Source: Bacteroidota bacterium (GTDB taxonomy: Bacteria; Bacteroidota; Bacteroidia; Chitinophagales; Chitinophagaceae). From it: a DNA stretch of 64,000 bases. The notes under the pieces were generated by a model, which was given only the letters and a program-made list of their open reading frames with translations, was not told where the DNA came from and ran no database searches. Within the stretch, counting starts at the first letter, position 1; each line of letters opens with the position of its first letter. Shown in pieces: positions 28,422 through 36,216 of the stretch. The position numbers and the translations under genes were made by a program. The stretch is from positions 62,001 through 126,000 of the forward strand of contig JAEWJK010000009.1 in the NCBI GenBank assembly GCA_023386555.1, in the 5' to 3' direction.

Positions 28422-29690
28422 TCAATGATCGTTTAAGGCAAGACCTTTTTCCTGGAACTGTATCCAATTAATATATTCAGGTGCCACACGATGTTCTTCC
28501 ATAGTAATGCAATTATCAACAGGACAAACCAGCTTGCATAAATTACAACCAACACATTCTTCTTCCTTCACTGAATAGGTGTTGTAAGGATTGCCGTAAT
28601 CAAGATTAATAGATTGATGTGATGTGTCTTCACAGGCTATATAACACAATCCACAGTGAATACATTTATCCTGGTTGATCTTTGCTATGTGGTGATAGTT
28701 GATATCAAGCTCTTCCCACTTCGTCATTGTAGGAACAGATTTGCCAATGAAATCATAGATGGTTGCAAAGCCTTTTTCATCCATCCAGTTATTCAGTCCT
28801 TCACACATATCTTCTACAATTCTAAAGCCGTGTTTCATTGCTGCAGTGCAAACCTGAACTGATGTACAGCCAAGCAACATAAACTCAACAGCATCTTTCC
28901 ATGTGCTGATGCCACCAATGCCACTTACCGGAACTTTCCTGGTTACTTCATTTTGACTGACAGTAGTTAAGAACTTTAAAGCAATCGGTTTAACAGCAGG
29001 ACCACAATAACCCCCAAATACAGATTTGCCTGCTACATAAGGATTAGGAACAAATGTATCCAGATCGATTCCTGTTACTGATTGAATAGTGTTGATGAGA
29101 GACAATGCATTGGTGCCTGCTTCGACAACAGCTTTACCGGTAGGCACAACTGAATGTACATTTGGAGTAAGTTTAGTAATCACAGGAATCGTTGCTTTCT
29201 CCATCACCCATTCCACTACCATTTTAGCGATCTCAGGATCTTGTCCAACCGATGCACCCATTCCTCTTTCTGTCATTCCATGAGGACAACCGAAGTTGAG
29301 TTCAAATCCATGAGCACCGGTATCTTCAACTTTAGCAATGAGTTCATGCCAACTCTTTCTATCATTATCTGCCATGAGTGAAACGATCATTGCACGATCA
29401 GGAAACAATTTTACACACTCGGCAATTTCTTTGAGGTTAATATCAAGAGGTCTGTCGCTGATGAGCTCAATATTATTGAAGCCCATCATCCTCGTGTTAT
29501 TGAAATTCACTGCAGAATAACGGGATGAAACATTCTTCACCTGGCTGCCTAATGTTTTCCAGACAACACCACCCCAACCGGCTTCAAAAGCTCTGAGCAC
29601 ATTATACTTTTTGTCTGTTGGTGGAGCACTTGCCAACCAGAATGGGTTGGGAGATTTTATTCCGAGGAAATTACAACTGATGTCAGCCAT
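28422..29690 (-). CDS. preA: NAD-dependent dihydropyrimidine dehydrogenase, PreA subunit
   Basis: 422 residues from the ATG at 29690 (MADISCNFLGIKSPNPFWLAS). A GTG at 29705 is in frame but lies inside repeat element A, so I reject it. Residues 1-320 form a DHOD-like FMN barrel with ELNFGCPHGMTERGMGASVGQ. The C-terminus carries two 4Fe-4S clusters, CIHCGLCYIAC and CVGCNLCKLVCPVDNC. With PreT it reduces uracil and thymine to the dihydro forms (reversibly) using NADH. Last gene of the pyrimidine cluster, cut off from preT by element A. Confidence 0.95.
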   Translation of the reverse strand: MADISCNFLGIKSPNPFWLASAPPTDKKYNVLRAFEAGWGGVVWKTLGSQVKNVSSRYSAVNFNNTRMMGFNNIELISDRPLDINLKEIAECVKLFPDRAMIVSLMADNDRKSWHELIAKVEDTGAHGFELNFGCPHGMTERGMGASVGQDPEIAKMVVEWVMEKATIPVITKLTPNVHSVVPTGKAVVEAGTNALSLINTIQSVTGIDLDTFVPNPYVAGKSVFGGYCGPAVKPIALKFLTTVSQNEVTRKVPVSGIGGISTWKDAVEFMLLGCTSVQVCTAAMKHGFRIVEDMCEGLNNWMDEKGFATIYDFIGKSVPTMTKWEELDINYHHIAKINQDKCIHCGLCYIACEDTSHQSINLDYGNPYNTYSVKEEECVGCNLCKLVCPVDNCITMEEHRVAPEYINWIQFQEKGLALNDH

Positions 29691-29699
29691 ATAATTTGG

Positions 29700-30191
29700 T
29701 TTCACGCAAAGACGCTAAGGAGCAAGGTCGCAAAGAGTTTTGCTTAGGTTATAAATTATTTACGATACGATGGATACCATCTTTTATCAGGTTAACATTG
29801 AAATTTATTAGCAATCCAAGTTTGCAGTCTGTAAGTTTTAAATAAGTCTGAACTTGTTTAAAGTGCACGGGAGCAAGGGCTTCTACAGATTTCAATTCAA
29901 CAATTACTTTGTTGTTAATGATTACATCTGCTTTAAATCCTATTTCTAAATGGATGTTTTTGTGAACTAAAGGGATAGCTTGTTGTCTTTGAAATGGAAT
30001 TCCTGTTTTAGACCATTCATAACAAAACAATTCTTCATATACAGATTCAAACAAACCAGGTCCATATTGCTTATGCAAACGAAAGCACAGATCAACAGCC
30101 ATTTTGGCTATCTCATTCTCTGATAATATTTCCTTTCCTACTTCCAATTTTAAATCTTTGCGTCTTTAAATCTTTGCGCCTTTGCGTGAAA
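29700..30191. mobile_element. Element A: 492-bp GxxExxY unit with terminal inverted repeats
   Basis: The left end begins TTTCACGCAAAGACGC at 29700; the right end, read on the other strand from 30191, begins TTTCACGCAAAGGCGC. Aligned without gaps, the outer 41 bases agree at about 30. Both arms are built from repeated CGCAAAG-type units. The arms enclose exactly one gene (29749-30147). The element fills the preA-preT gap almost completely (9 bp and 22 bp left over). No target duplication is obvious. Calling it mobile is inference from structure. Confidence 0.7.
29749..30147 (-). CDS. GxxExxY protein (PD-(D/E)XK nuclease-like), cargo of element A
   Basis: 132 residues. The name motif is GLFESVY at 31-37 (Gly31, Glu34, Tyr37). 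A PD-(D/E)XK-type core follows: Asp74 in FKADVIINNK, Glu84 and Lys86 in VIVELKS, and Gln98 with Tyr102 in KQVQTYLK. All putative catalytic residues are present, so the fold may be active. The family (TIGR04256, PF13366 as I recall them) is often present in many copies per genome with no assigned role. The start codon touches the inner edge of the right arm of element A. Confidence 0.9.
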   Translation of the reverse strand: MEVGKEILSENEIAKMAVDLCFRLHKQYGPGLFESVYEELFCYEWSKTGIPFQRQQAIPLVHKNIHLEIGFKADVIINNKVIVELKSVEALAPVHFKQVQTYLKLTDCKLGLLINFNVNLIKDGIHRIVNNL

Positions 30192-30213
30192 TGCTTCTTT
30201 GTGGTTTTTGAAA

Positions 30214-31638
30214 TTATTTTTCCGGAACAATTTGTTCAATTGCTATCGGTTTTCCTGCTACAATTCTGGTAGCATTATGCAGTTTATTGCCGTTAATGCC
30301 AGCTGCTAAATATTGCAATATTGCTTTTGCTCCATCTTTTCCCGCCTGCACTGCATCAACAACTTCTCTACCGCCATTTACACAATCACCACCTGCAAAT
30401 ACACCTGCTATGTTGGTGATGGATTTATCATTGACTTCAATTTTACCTCTGTTATTTTTTAACTGCATTGAATTCACTAAAGAAGCAAAAGGATTTTGTC
30501 CTGTAGCTTTTATCACCATATCAACTTCTAAAGTGATCGTTTCACCTGTTGGTTCCGGTGAAGGTTTTCCTGAAGCATCAGGAACACCAAGTTTCATTAC
30601 ATTACAAACCAGGGCTTTTACTTTTCCGTTTTCACCAAGAATTTCTTTTGGAGCAGCAAGCCATTGCATTTTACAACCATCCAGTAAAGCAATATCCAGT
30701 TCATGTTGCGTACAGTTCTTTTGAGCTTCAGTTCTGCGATACACCATTGTAACTTCTTTTGCACCCAAACGTTTTGACTGTGTTGCAGCATCAATTGCTG
30801 TCATTCCCATTCCGATGACTGCTACTTTATCACCTACAGCAATTTCATTAACTGGATTACTTCTAAGATTATAGATAAATGAAATGGCATCTTCCACACC
30901 TTCTAATTCTTCTCCTGGAATATTGAGTTTGTTAGCTAAACCAACACCGATTGCCAGATAAACAGCATCATAATCTGATTGCAACTGTTCGAGTGTTATG
31001 TCTGTTCCTAATGTTTGGTTGTATTTAATTTCAATACCACCTAATGAAGTAATATAATCCACTTCATCTTTGCAGAACTCTGGTGTTACTTTGTATGCAG
31101 CAATCCCATAAGTCATCAATCCACCACCTTTGCTTTCTTTCTCATAAACTGTAACATCAATTCCTTCTCTTGAAAGTACATGAGCACAACTCAATCCTGC
31201 TGGTCCTGCACCAATGATTGCTACTTTTAATCCGTTAGATGATTTTCTCTCAAACAATTTCCATTTGTTGCTGATCGCTGGTTCGGTAGAATAACGTTGC
31301 AGTTTGGCAATTGGAATGGGAGGTTCATGCATCAGATTGTAAACACAACTTCCTTCGCATAATTTTTCTACAGGACAAACTTTAGAACAACCACCACCAA
31401 AAATGTTGGATTGAAATATTGTATGTGCAGAACCTTTGAGATTATCTGTAGTGATTTGCTTGATGAACTTTGGAATGTTGATACTTGTAGGGCAGCTTTT
31501 GATACAAGGAGCATCATAGCAAAACAAACAACGATTGGCTTCCACCATTGCAGCCTCTTTGTTATCGAAAGGAGGATGTATGTCGCTGAAGTTTTGTTCG
31601 TATTGCTCAGCTGTTAGTCTGTTAGATTTGATTGCCAT
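30214..31638 (-). CDS. preT: NAD-dependent dihydropyrimidine dehydrogenase, PreT subunit
   Basis: 474 residues. The N-terminal DPYD/GltD-type iron-sulfur domain has CLFCYDAPCIKSCP and CSKVCPVEKLCEGSC. The FAD site is VAIIGAGPAGLSCAHVLS (about 134-151) and the NAD site VAVIGMGMTAIDAA, followed near the end by GVFAGGDCVNG. It passes electrons from NADH to PreA. Usually preT and preA are adjacent; here element A (492 bp) lies between. The 78-bp palindrome C begins 14 bp upstream of its start codon, so its leader lies within that repeat. Confidence 0.94.
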   Translation of the reverse strand: MAIKSNRLTAEQYEQNFSDIHPPFDNKEAAMVEANRCLFCYDAPCIKSCPTSINIPKFIKQITTDNLKGSAHTIFQSNIFGGGCSKVCPVEKLCEGSCVYNLMHEPPIPIAKLQRYSTEPAISNKWKLFERKSSNGLKVAIIGAGPAGLSCAHVLSREGIDVTVYEKESKGGGLMTYGIAAYKVTPEFCKDEVDYITSLGGIEIKYNQTLGTDITLEQLQSDYDAVYLAIGVGLANKLNIPGEELEGVEDAISFIYNLRSNPVNEIAVGDKVAVIGMGMTAIDAATQSKRLGAKEVTMVYRRTEAQKNCTQHELDIALLDGCKMQWLAAPKEILGENGKVKALVCNVMKLGVPDASGKPSPEPTGETITLEVDMVIKATGQNPFASLVNSMQLKNNRGKIEVNDKSITNIAGVFAGGDCVNGGREVVDAVQAGKDGAKAILQYLAAGINGNKLHNATRIVAGKPIAIEQIVPEK

Positions 31639-31652
31639 AGGCTTTGTTTATG

Positions 31653-31730
31653 GAACACGGATGACACTGATTGAATGGATTTTCACGGATTAATCTGTGT
31701 TAATCTGTCTTATCCGTGTTATCTGTGTTC
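31653..31730. mobile_element. Element C: 78-bp gene-free palindrome with element-B ends
   Basis: The left end GAACACGGATGACACTGATT matches the left end of element B at all but two of 38 positions. The right end on the other strand, GAACACAGATAACACGGAT, matches its own left end at 30 of 41. The whole 78 bp folds on itself, like a miniature inverted-repeat version of B without the gene. Lies between preT and the beta-ureidopropionase gene. Confidence 0.7.
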
Positions 31731-31746
31731 TATCATTGCTCAGTAT

Positions 31747-31800
31747 TGTTCAAAAAGTACAAAAGTGCGACGCAACGACAGCTACATAGTAGCATTATCG
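31747..31800 (-). repeat. Dispersed repeat arm, copy b (GYGTCRC family)
   Basis: Core GCGACGC at 31767-31773 (GCGTCGC on the minus strand), followed inward by ACTTTTGTACTTTTTGAAC, close to copy d. Lies 16 bp from element C, so two repeat families share one 176-bp gap. Confidence 0.7.
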
Positions 31801-31814
31801 CTTGTTAACAAAAA

Positions 31815-32681
31815 TTACAACTCGGTTAATTTCGAATAAGTTTCCGGTCTTCTATCTCTGAAAAATTGCCAAATACCTCTCACTTCATCGATCATGTCCA
31901 AATCAAATTCAGCGATCAGCAACTCATCTTTGTCTTCACTGGCTTTGGCGAAAATTTGTCCACGGGGATCAACGAAATATGAGGTACCGTAAAACTTGCC
32001 AAGATTCCATGGCTTTTCTTCACCCACACGATTGATGCAACCCATAAAATATCCATTGGCAGCAGCATGTGCAGGTTGTTCGAGTTGCCATAAATACTGA
32101 CTCAACCCTGCAACCGTTGCAGAAGGATTGTAAACGATCTCTGCACCATTCAAACCCAAACATCTTGCACCATCAGGAAAGTGGCGATCGTAACAGATGT
32201 ACACACCAACTTTTGCATACTTCGTTTGAAAAACAGGATAACCTAAGTTGCCAGGCTTGAAGAAAAATTTCTCCCAGAAACCACTGGTATGCGGAATATG
32301 ATTTTTGCGATACTTGCCTAGATAAGTTCCATCGGCATCGATCACTGCAGCAGTATTATATAACACACCAGCTTGTTCTTTTTCATAAATCGGAACGATG
32401 ATGACCATGTTATATTTCTTTGCATACTCAGCCATCATTTCAGTTGTTGGACCAGGAACTGTTTCTGCACTTTCATACCATTTTTTATCCTGGCCCGGAC
32501 AGAAATAAGGCGTATTAAAAATTTCCTGTAAGCAAAGTATCTGCACACCTTTTTGTCCTGCTTCTTCAATGAAAGGAATGTGTTTCTGCACCATAGCATC
32601 AACAATTTCCTGTATTGTTCCTTCCCCTTCCGTTTTTGGAAGAGACATTTGTATGAGTCCTGACTTGATGATTCTTGGCAT
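31815..32681 (-). CDS. Beta-ureidopropionase / N-carbamoyl-beta-alanine amidohydrolase (nitrilase superfamily)
   Basis: 288 residues. The nitrilase catalytic triad is visible: Glu in ILCLQEIFNTPYF, Lys in GKYRKNHIPH and Cys in VGVYICYDRHFPDG. It hydrolyses N-carbamoyl-beta-alanine to beta-alanine, CO2 and ammonia, the third step of reductive uracil breakdown. Context supports this over other nitrilases: dihydropyrimidinase lies upstream and preT downstream. N-carbamoylputrescine amidase is a close relative and is the main alternative by sequence alone. Confidence 0.9.
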   Translation of the reverse strand: MPRIIKSGLIQMSLPKTEGEGTIQEIVDAMVQKHIPFIEEAGQKGVQILCLQEIFNTPYFCPGQDKKWYESAETVPGPTTEMMAEYAKKYNMVIIVPIYEKEQAGVLYNTAAVIDADGTYLGKYRKNHIPHTSGFWEKFFFKPGNLGYPVFQTKYAKVGVYICYDRHFPDGARCLGLNGAEIVYNPSATVAGLSQYLWQLEQPAHAAANGYFMGCINRVGEEKPWNLGKFYGTSYFVDPRGQIFAKASEDKDELLIAEFDLDMIDEVRGIWQFFRDRRPETYSKLTEL

Positions 32682-32714
32682 AGTCGTTAGTTTATAGTTT
32701 TCAGTTTGTAGGTT

Positions 32715-32777
32715 TTGTTATGATACCGGCTTTGGTTTTTATAGCATCGTCTGTTGCGTCGCAATCACTTCATCGTT
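32715..32777 (+). repeat. Dispersed repeat arm, copy c (GYGTCRC family)
   Basis: TTATGATACCGGCTTTGG, then ATAGCATCGTCTGTT and the core GCGTCGC at 32755-32761, followed by AATCACTTC. Outer end faces the start of the beta-ureidopropionase gene. Confidence 0.72.
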
Positions 32778-32809
32778 CCGAATTTTGGGCGACAAAGCAG
32801 ACATACAAT

Positions 32810-34192
32810 TTAAATTATTTGACTGACTTTTTTACGTTTAATAAATTGCCCGTAACCTTTATGTAGAAGGCATTTGTTGTCATCAATTGCAATTTGTCCT
32901 CTCAACAAAACAGTTTTCACTTTTCCGGTTGTTTCCCAGCCCTCGTATCCTGAGTAATCAACATTCATATGATGTGTTTTGGCTGAGATGGTATGCTTTT
33001 CATTCGGATCGAAGATGACTATATCTGCATCACTGCCAACTGCAATTGTTCCTTTTCTTGGAAACATGCCAAAGATCTTTGCTGGATTGGTGCAAGCCAC
33101 TTCAACATATTTATTCAAAGTGATCTTGCCTTCTACAACACCTTCACTGAATAATAATTCCATTCGATTTTCAATTGCTGGATGTCCGTTTGGAATTTTA
33201 GAGAAGTCTTTCTCACCCATTAATTTTTGTTCCCACATAAACGGACAATGATCTGTTGCAACAACTTGTACCAATCCCTGATTGATTCCAGCCCAAAGTG
33301 TTTGCTGATCTTTCTTTTCTCGAAGTGGTGGACTCATCACCCATTTTGCTCCTTCAAAATCTTTCTCATATAAAGAAGCATCAAGAATTAAATATTGAAT
33401 ACAGGTTTCAACAAATACTTTTTTATTTTTTGCAGTAGCATTACGAACAGCATTCAAAGCACCTTCACAAGTAAGATGAACGATATAACCCGGACAGCCA
33501 GTATAACCTGCCATCTCCACAAATCTTTCCGATGCCTCTGCTTCTGTTACTTCAGGTTGAGATAAATAATGATATAATGGAGAGAGCTTTCCTTCTGCTT
33601 TATGCTTGGCAATGAGATAATCGATCATATCGCCATTTGTTGCATGAACGTTGATCAATCCACCATGCTTTTTCACTTCTTCCATTAAACCGATCATTTG
33701 CCTGTCATCAATCATCAAAGCACCTTTATACGCCATGAACGTTTTAAAGGAAACAATTCCTTCTTCTTCGATCATGTGCTTTATTTCTTTCTTCGTATCA
33801 TCATTAAAGTCTGTGACAGCCATGTGAAAACTGTAATCACCTACACAGTTTCCTTTAGCCCTGCTGTTCCATTCATCTAAAGCAGATTGAAGAGAATTGC
33901 CTTGTTTCTGCAGAACAAAATCAATCACCATTGTTGTTCCACCAAACAAAGCAGCTCTTGTACCGGTTTCATAATTATCGCTGGAGAAAGTTCCCATGAA
34001 AGGCATGTCCAAATGAACATGCGGATCAATTCCACCGGGAAAAACAAGTTTACCTGAAGCATCAATTTCTGTAGAAGCTTTTACTGATAAATCTTTACCG
34101 ATTGTTTTTATCGTTTCATTTTCAATAAAAATATCAGCTACATAATCGTCTGTAGCAGTAATAATTCTTCCGTTTTTAATTAATATAGACAT
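32810..34192 (-). CDS. hydA: Dihydropyrimidinase (D-hydantoinase family)
   Basis: 460 residues, normal length. FPGGIDPHVHLDMPFMG near residue 50 carries the first two zinc His. FKTFMAYKG near 150 holds the carbamylated Lys. HATNGDMIDYL and YIVHLTCEGAL give further metal and substrate ligands, and VVATDHCPF near 315 carries the catalytic Asp. It opens dihydrouracil to N-carbamoyl-beta-alanine. Downstream of the NCS1 transporter with an 11-bp gap, the only junction in the cluster without a repeat element. Confidence 0.94.
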   Translation of the reverse strand: MSILIKNGRIITATDDYVADIFIENETIKTIGKDLSVKASTEIDASGKLVFPGGIDPHVHLDMPFMGTFSSDNYETGTRAALFGGTTMVIDFVLQKQGNSLQSALDEWNSRAKGNCVGDYSFHMAVTDFNDDTKKEIKHMIEEEGIVSFKTFMAYKGALMIDDRQMIGLMEEVKKHGGLINVHATNGDMIDYLIAKHKAEGKLSPLYHYLSQPEVTEAEASERFVEMAGYTGCPGYIVHLTCEGALNAVRNATAKNKKVFVETCIQYLILDASLYEKDFEGAKWVMSPPLREKKDQQTLWAGINQGLVQVVATDHCPFMWEQKLMGEKDFSKIPNGHPAIENRMELLFSEGVVEGKITLNKYVEVACTNPAKIFGMFPRKGTIAVGSDADIVIFDPNEKHTISAKTHHMNVDYSGYEGWETTGKVKTVLLRGQIAIDDNKCLLHKGYGQFIKRKKVSQII

Positions 34193-34203
34193 GCAGATTA
34201 ATA

Positions 34204-35709
34204 TTAAGGGGTAGCAATTTCAGGAACAGTTAATGGCTCAGCTTCTTCTTCAATCAAAACAACTTTCTTCATCATCAGTAAGTATGCAATGCCACTGACA
34301 AAAAATCCAACAAACCAGGCATAATTGTATAAATGCGAAACCCAGGTTGGAAATGCATCTGCACTAATTAGTTTAATCGTCAACAAAAAGCCTGGCACAT
34401 TGGGAAGTACTCCCAACAACAATGCAATGATCGCTTTCTGATTGAAGCCTGAGGTATATCTATATCTTCCTTTGTGATTGTATAATTCTCTTACGTTGAG
34501 ATGTTGTTTACGAACGAAATAATAATCAACTATCATAATACCACCAACAGGACCCAACAAACTTGAATAGCCAACCAACCATGTAAAAATGTAGCCTGTA
34601 GGATCAGCAATTAATTTCCATGGCAAGATGAGAATACCAAGAATGCCTGTGATCAATCCACCGGTTTTAAAGGAAATTTTCTTTGGAGCAAGGTTGGCAA
34701 AATCATTTGCAGGACTAACAATGTTCGCTGCAATGTTTGTTGCAAGTGTTGAAATAGCCACTGCGATCATTGCAATACTCACCAATAATTTACTGCTGAA
34801 TTTTCCGGCAAGCACCACAGGATCCCAGATTGTTTGTCCGTATATAATTACAGTGGCAGATGTAACTACCACACCAATGAATGCAAACAACGTCATGGAA
34901 GGAGGCAATCCAATTGCCTGTCCATTAATTTGAGCTTTCTGACTTTTTGCATAACGGGTGAAGTCAGGAATATTGAGTGAGAGTGTTGCCCAAAAACCCA
35001 CCATCCCTGTTAGTGCAGGAAAGAAGAAATTCCAGAATTCTCCGCTTGTTGCAAACTTGGATGGCTCATTCAATATAGGACCTAAACCACCTCCTGCATT
35101 GATTGCCCAGAACAATAAAGCCAATGCAGCAACAGGTAAGAAGATAGCTTTAAACACTAATAATTTCCTGATGCTTTCCACACCTAAATACACAACCCAC
35201 ATATTCAACAACCAGAACAATAGAAAGCAAATTGCAGGACCAGTCTGCAAACCAAGCGATACAGGAAAAACTTGTGGCAATGTTTCTAAAGAAGGAAACC
35301 AAAGCCTCATCATTTGATAAATAGCAAATCCGCCGATCCATGTTTGAATACCAAACCATCCACATGCAACAATGGCTCTTAGTATTGCAGGAATGTTTGC
35401 ACCTGAAGTTCCAAAGCTTGCTCTTGCAAAAACAGGAAATGGAATGCCGTATTTAGCACCGGCATGACCATTTAATATCATTGGAATAAGTACAATCGTA
35501 TTGCCAAGAAATATTGTTGCAATTGCCTGCCACCAATTCATACCACCGCCAATTAATGAACTTGCCAGCATATAAGTTGGAATGCACAAACTCATGCTTA
35601 TCCATAGTGCAGCATAGTTCCATGTGCCCCATGTACGTTTGCTTTTCGGGATTGGAGCAAGGTCCTCGCTATATAGAGATGAAGATTGTATGTTTTGGTT
35701 TTCTTGCAT
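34204..35709 (-). CDS. NCS1-family nucleobase (uracil/hydantoin-type) transporter
   Basis: 501 residues with about 12 membrane segments. Opens SEDLAPIPKSKRTWGTWNYAALWISM, the typical NCS1 entry with the NPxxx-like region replaced by WISMSLCIPTYMLASSLIGGGM. Other family marks are PFPVFARASFGTSGANIPAILRAIVACGWFG and LNIPDFTRYAKSQKAQINGQAIGLP. NCS1 carriers bring uracil, hydantoin, allantoin or cytosine in with Na+ or H+. Its place in the pyrimidine cluster favours uracil or dihydrouracil. Element B ends 16 bp before its start. Confidence 0.92.
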   Translation of the reverse strand: MQENQNIQSSSLYSEDLAPIPKSKRTWGTWNYAALWISMSLCIPTYMLASSLIGGGMNWWQAIATIFLGNTIVLIPMILNGHAGAKYGIPFPVFARASFGTSGANIPAILRAIVACGWFGIQTWIGGFAIYQMMRLWFPSLETLPQVFPVSLGLQTGPAICFLLFWLLNMWVVYLGVESIRKLLVFKAIFLPVAALALLFWAINAGGGLGPILNEPSKFATSGEFWNFFFPALTGMVGFWATLSLNIPDFTRYAKSQKAQINGQAIGLPPSMTLFAFIGVVVTSATVIIYGQTIWDPVVLAGKFSSKLLVSIAMIAVAISTLATNIAANIVSPANDFANLAPKKISFKTGGLITGILGILILPWKLIADPTGYIFTWLVGYSSLLGPVGGIMIVDYYFVRKQHLNVRELYNHKGRYRYTSGFNQKAIIALLLGVLPNVPGFLLTIKLISADAFPTWVSHLYNYAWFVGFFVSGIAYLLMMKKVVLIEEEAEPLTVPEIATP

Positions 35710-35725
35710 GATATGAGTTTTGATG

Positions 35726-36216
35726 GAACACGGATGACACGGATTGAATGGATTTTCACAGATTTATTTCTGTAAACATTCGTTTCATATCGTTATCAAA
35801 TATTTTTCTTCTTACCTCAGGCTTTTTTCCAAAATTTAGTAACAAGCCAACCTCAACTTCTGTGGCTTTTAGATAATTGATCAACTGGCTCTCATGTTCT
35901 TCAATAAGAGCATCATTAGCTTTAAGCTCTATTATTATTAAATCATCCACAATAATGTCAGCGAAATACTCTCCAACGTGCTGACCAAAATAGTACACGT
36001 GAATTTTCTTCTGTCGGTCTACAGTAAAACCATCAAGAGCTAACTCGATATACAAAGCATTCTCGTAAACTCTTTCTAGAAAGCCGTAACCCAGTGTATT
36101 ATACACCTTGTAAAACGCTTTGATAATTCTTTCAGTTATTTCCTGATGTTTCATCTTATCATTGATGGTTTATAAAGAAATCCCACTAATCCATCCAATC
36201 CGTGTCATCCGTGTTC
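35726..36216. mobile_element. Element B: 491-bp GxxExxY unit with terminal inverted repeats
   Basis: The left end starts GAACACGGATGACACGGATT at 35726. The right end, read from 36216 on the other strand, gives the same sequence; 28 of the first 29 bases agree. It encloses one gene (35756-36154). Element length is within one base of element A although the arm sequences differ. The right end overlaps the last codons of the aminotransferase. The arms are built of ACACGGAT-type units and are shared with element C. Confidence 0.75.
35756..36154 (-). CDS. GxxExxY protein (PD-(D/E)XK nuclease-like), cargo of element B
   Basis: 132 residues, the same length as the element A protein but clearly diverged. 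GFLERVY at 24-30 gives Gly24, Glu27, Tyr30. Asp66 lies in FADIIVDD, Glu76 and Lys78 in IIIELKA, Gln90 and Tyr94 in QLINYLK. Spacing D to ExK (10) and K to Q (12) is the same in both proteins. The stop codon lies inside the left arm of the element (TTTTCA on the plus strand), so the arm is partly coding. Function unknown; an active-looking nuclease core is seen. Confidence 0.9.
   Translation of the reverse strand: MKHQEITERIIKAFYKVYNTLGYGFLERVYENALYIELALDGFTVDRQKKIHVYYFGQHVGEYFADIIVDDLIIIELKANDALIEEHESQLINYLKATEVEVGLLLNFGKKPEVRRKIFDNDMKRMFTEINL

Noticed and set aside
29690..29705. Upstream GTG start for preA
   Set aside because: The extra codons fall in the end of element A and precede the family-typical MADISCNF start.
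31640..31814. CRISPR-like repeat because of repeated GGAT units
   Set aside because: No regular spacers; the pattern is a palindrome with short tandem units in its arms.
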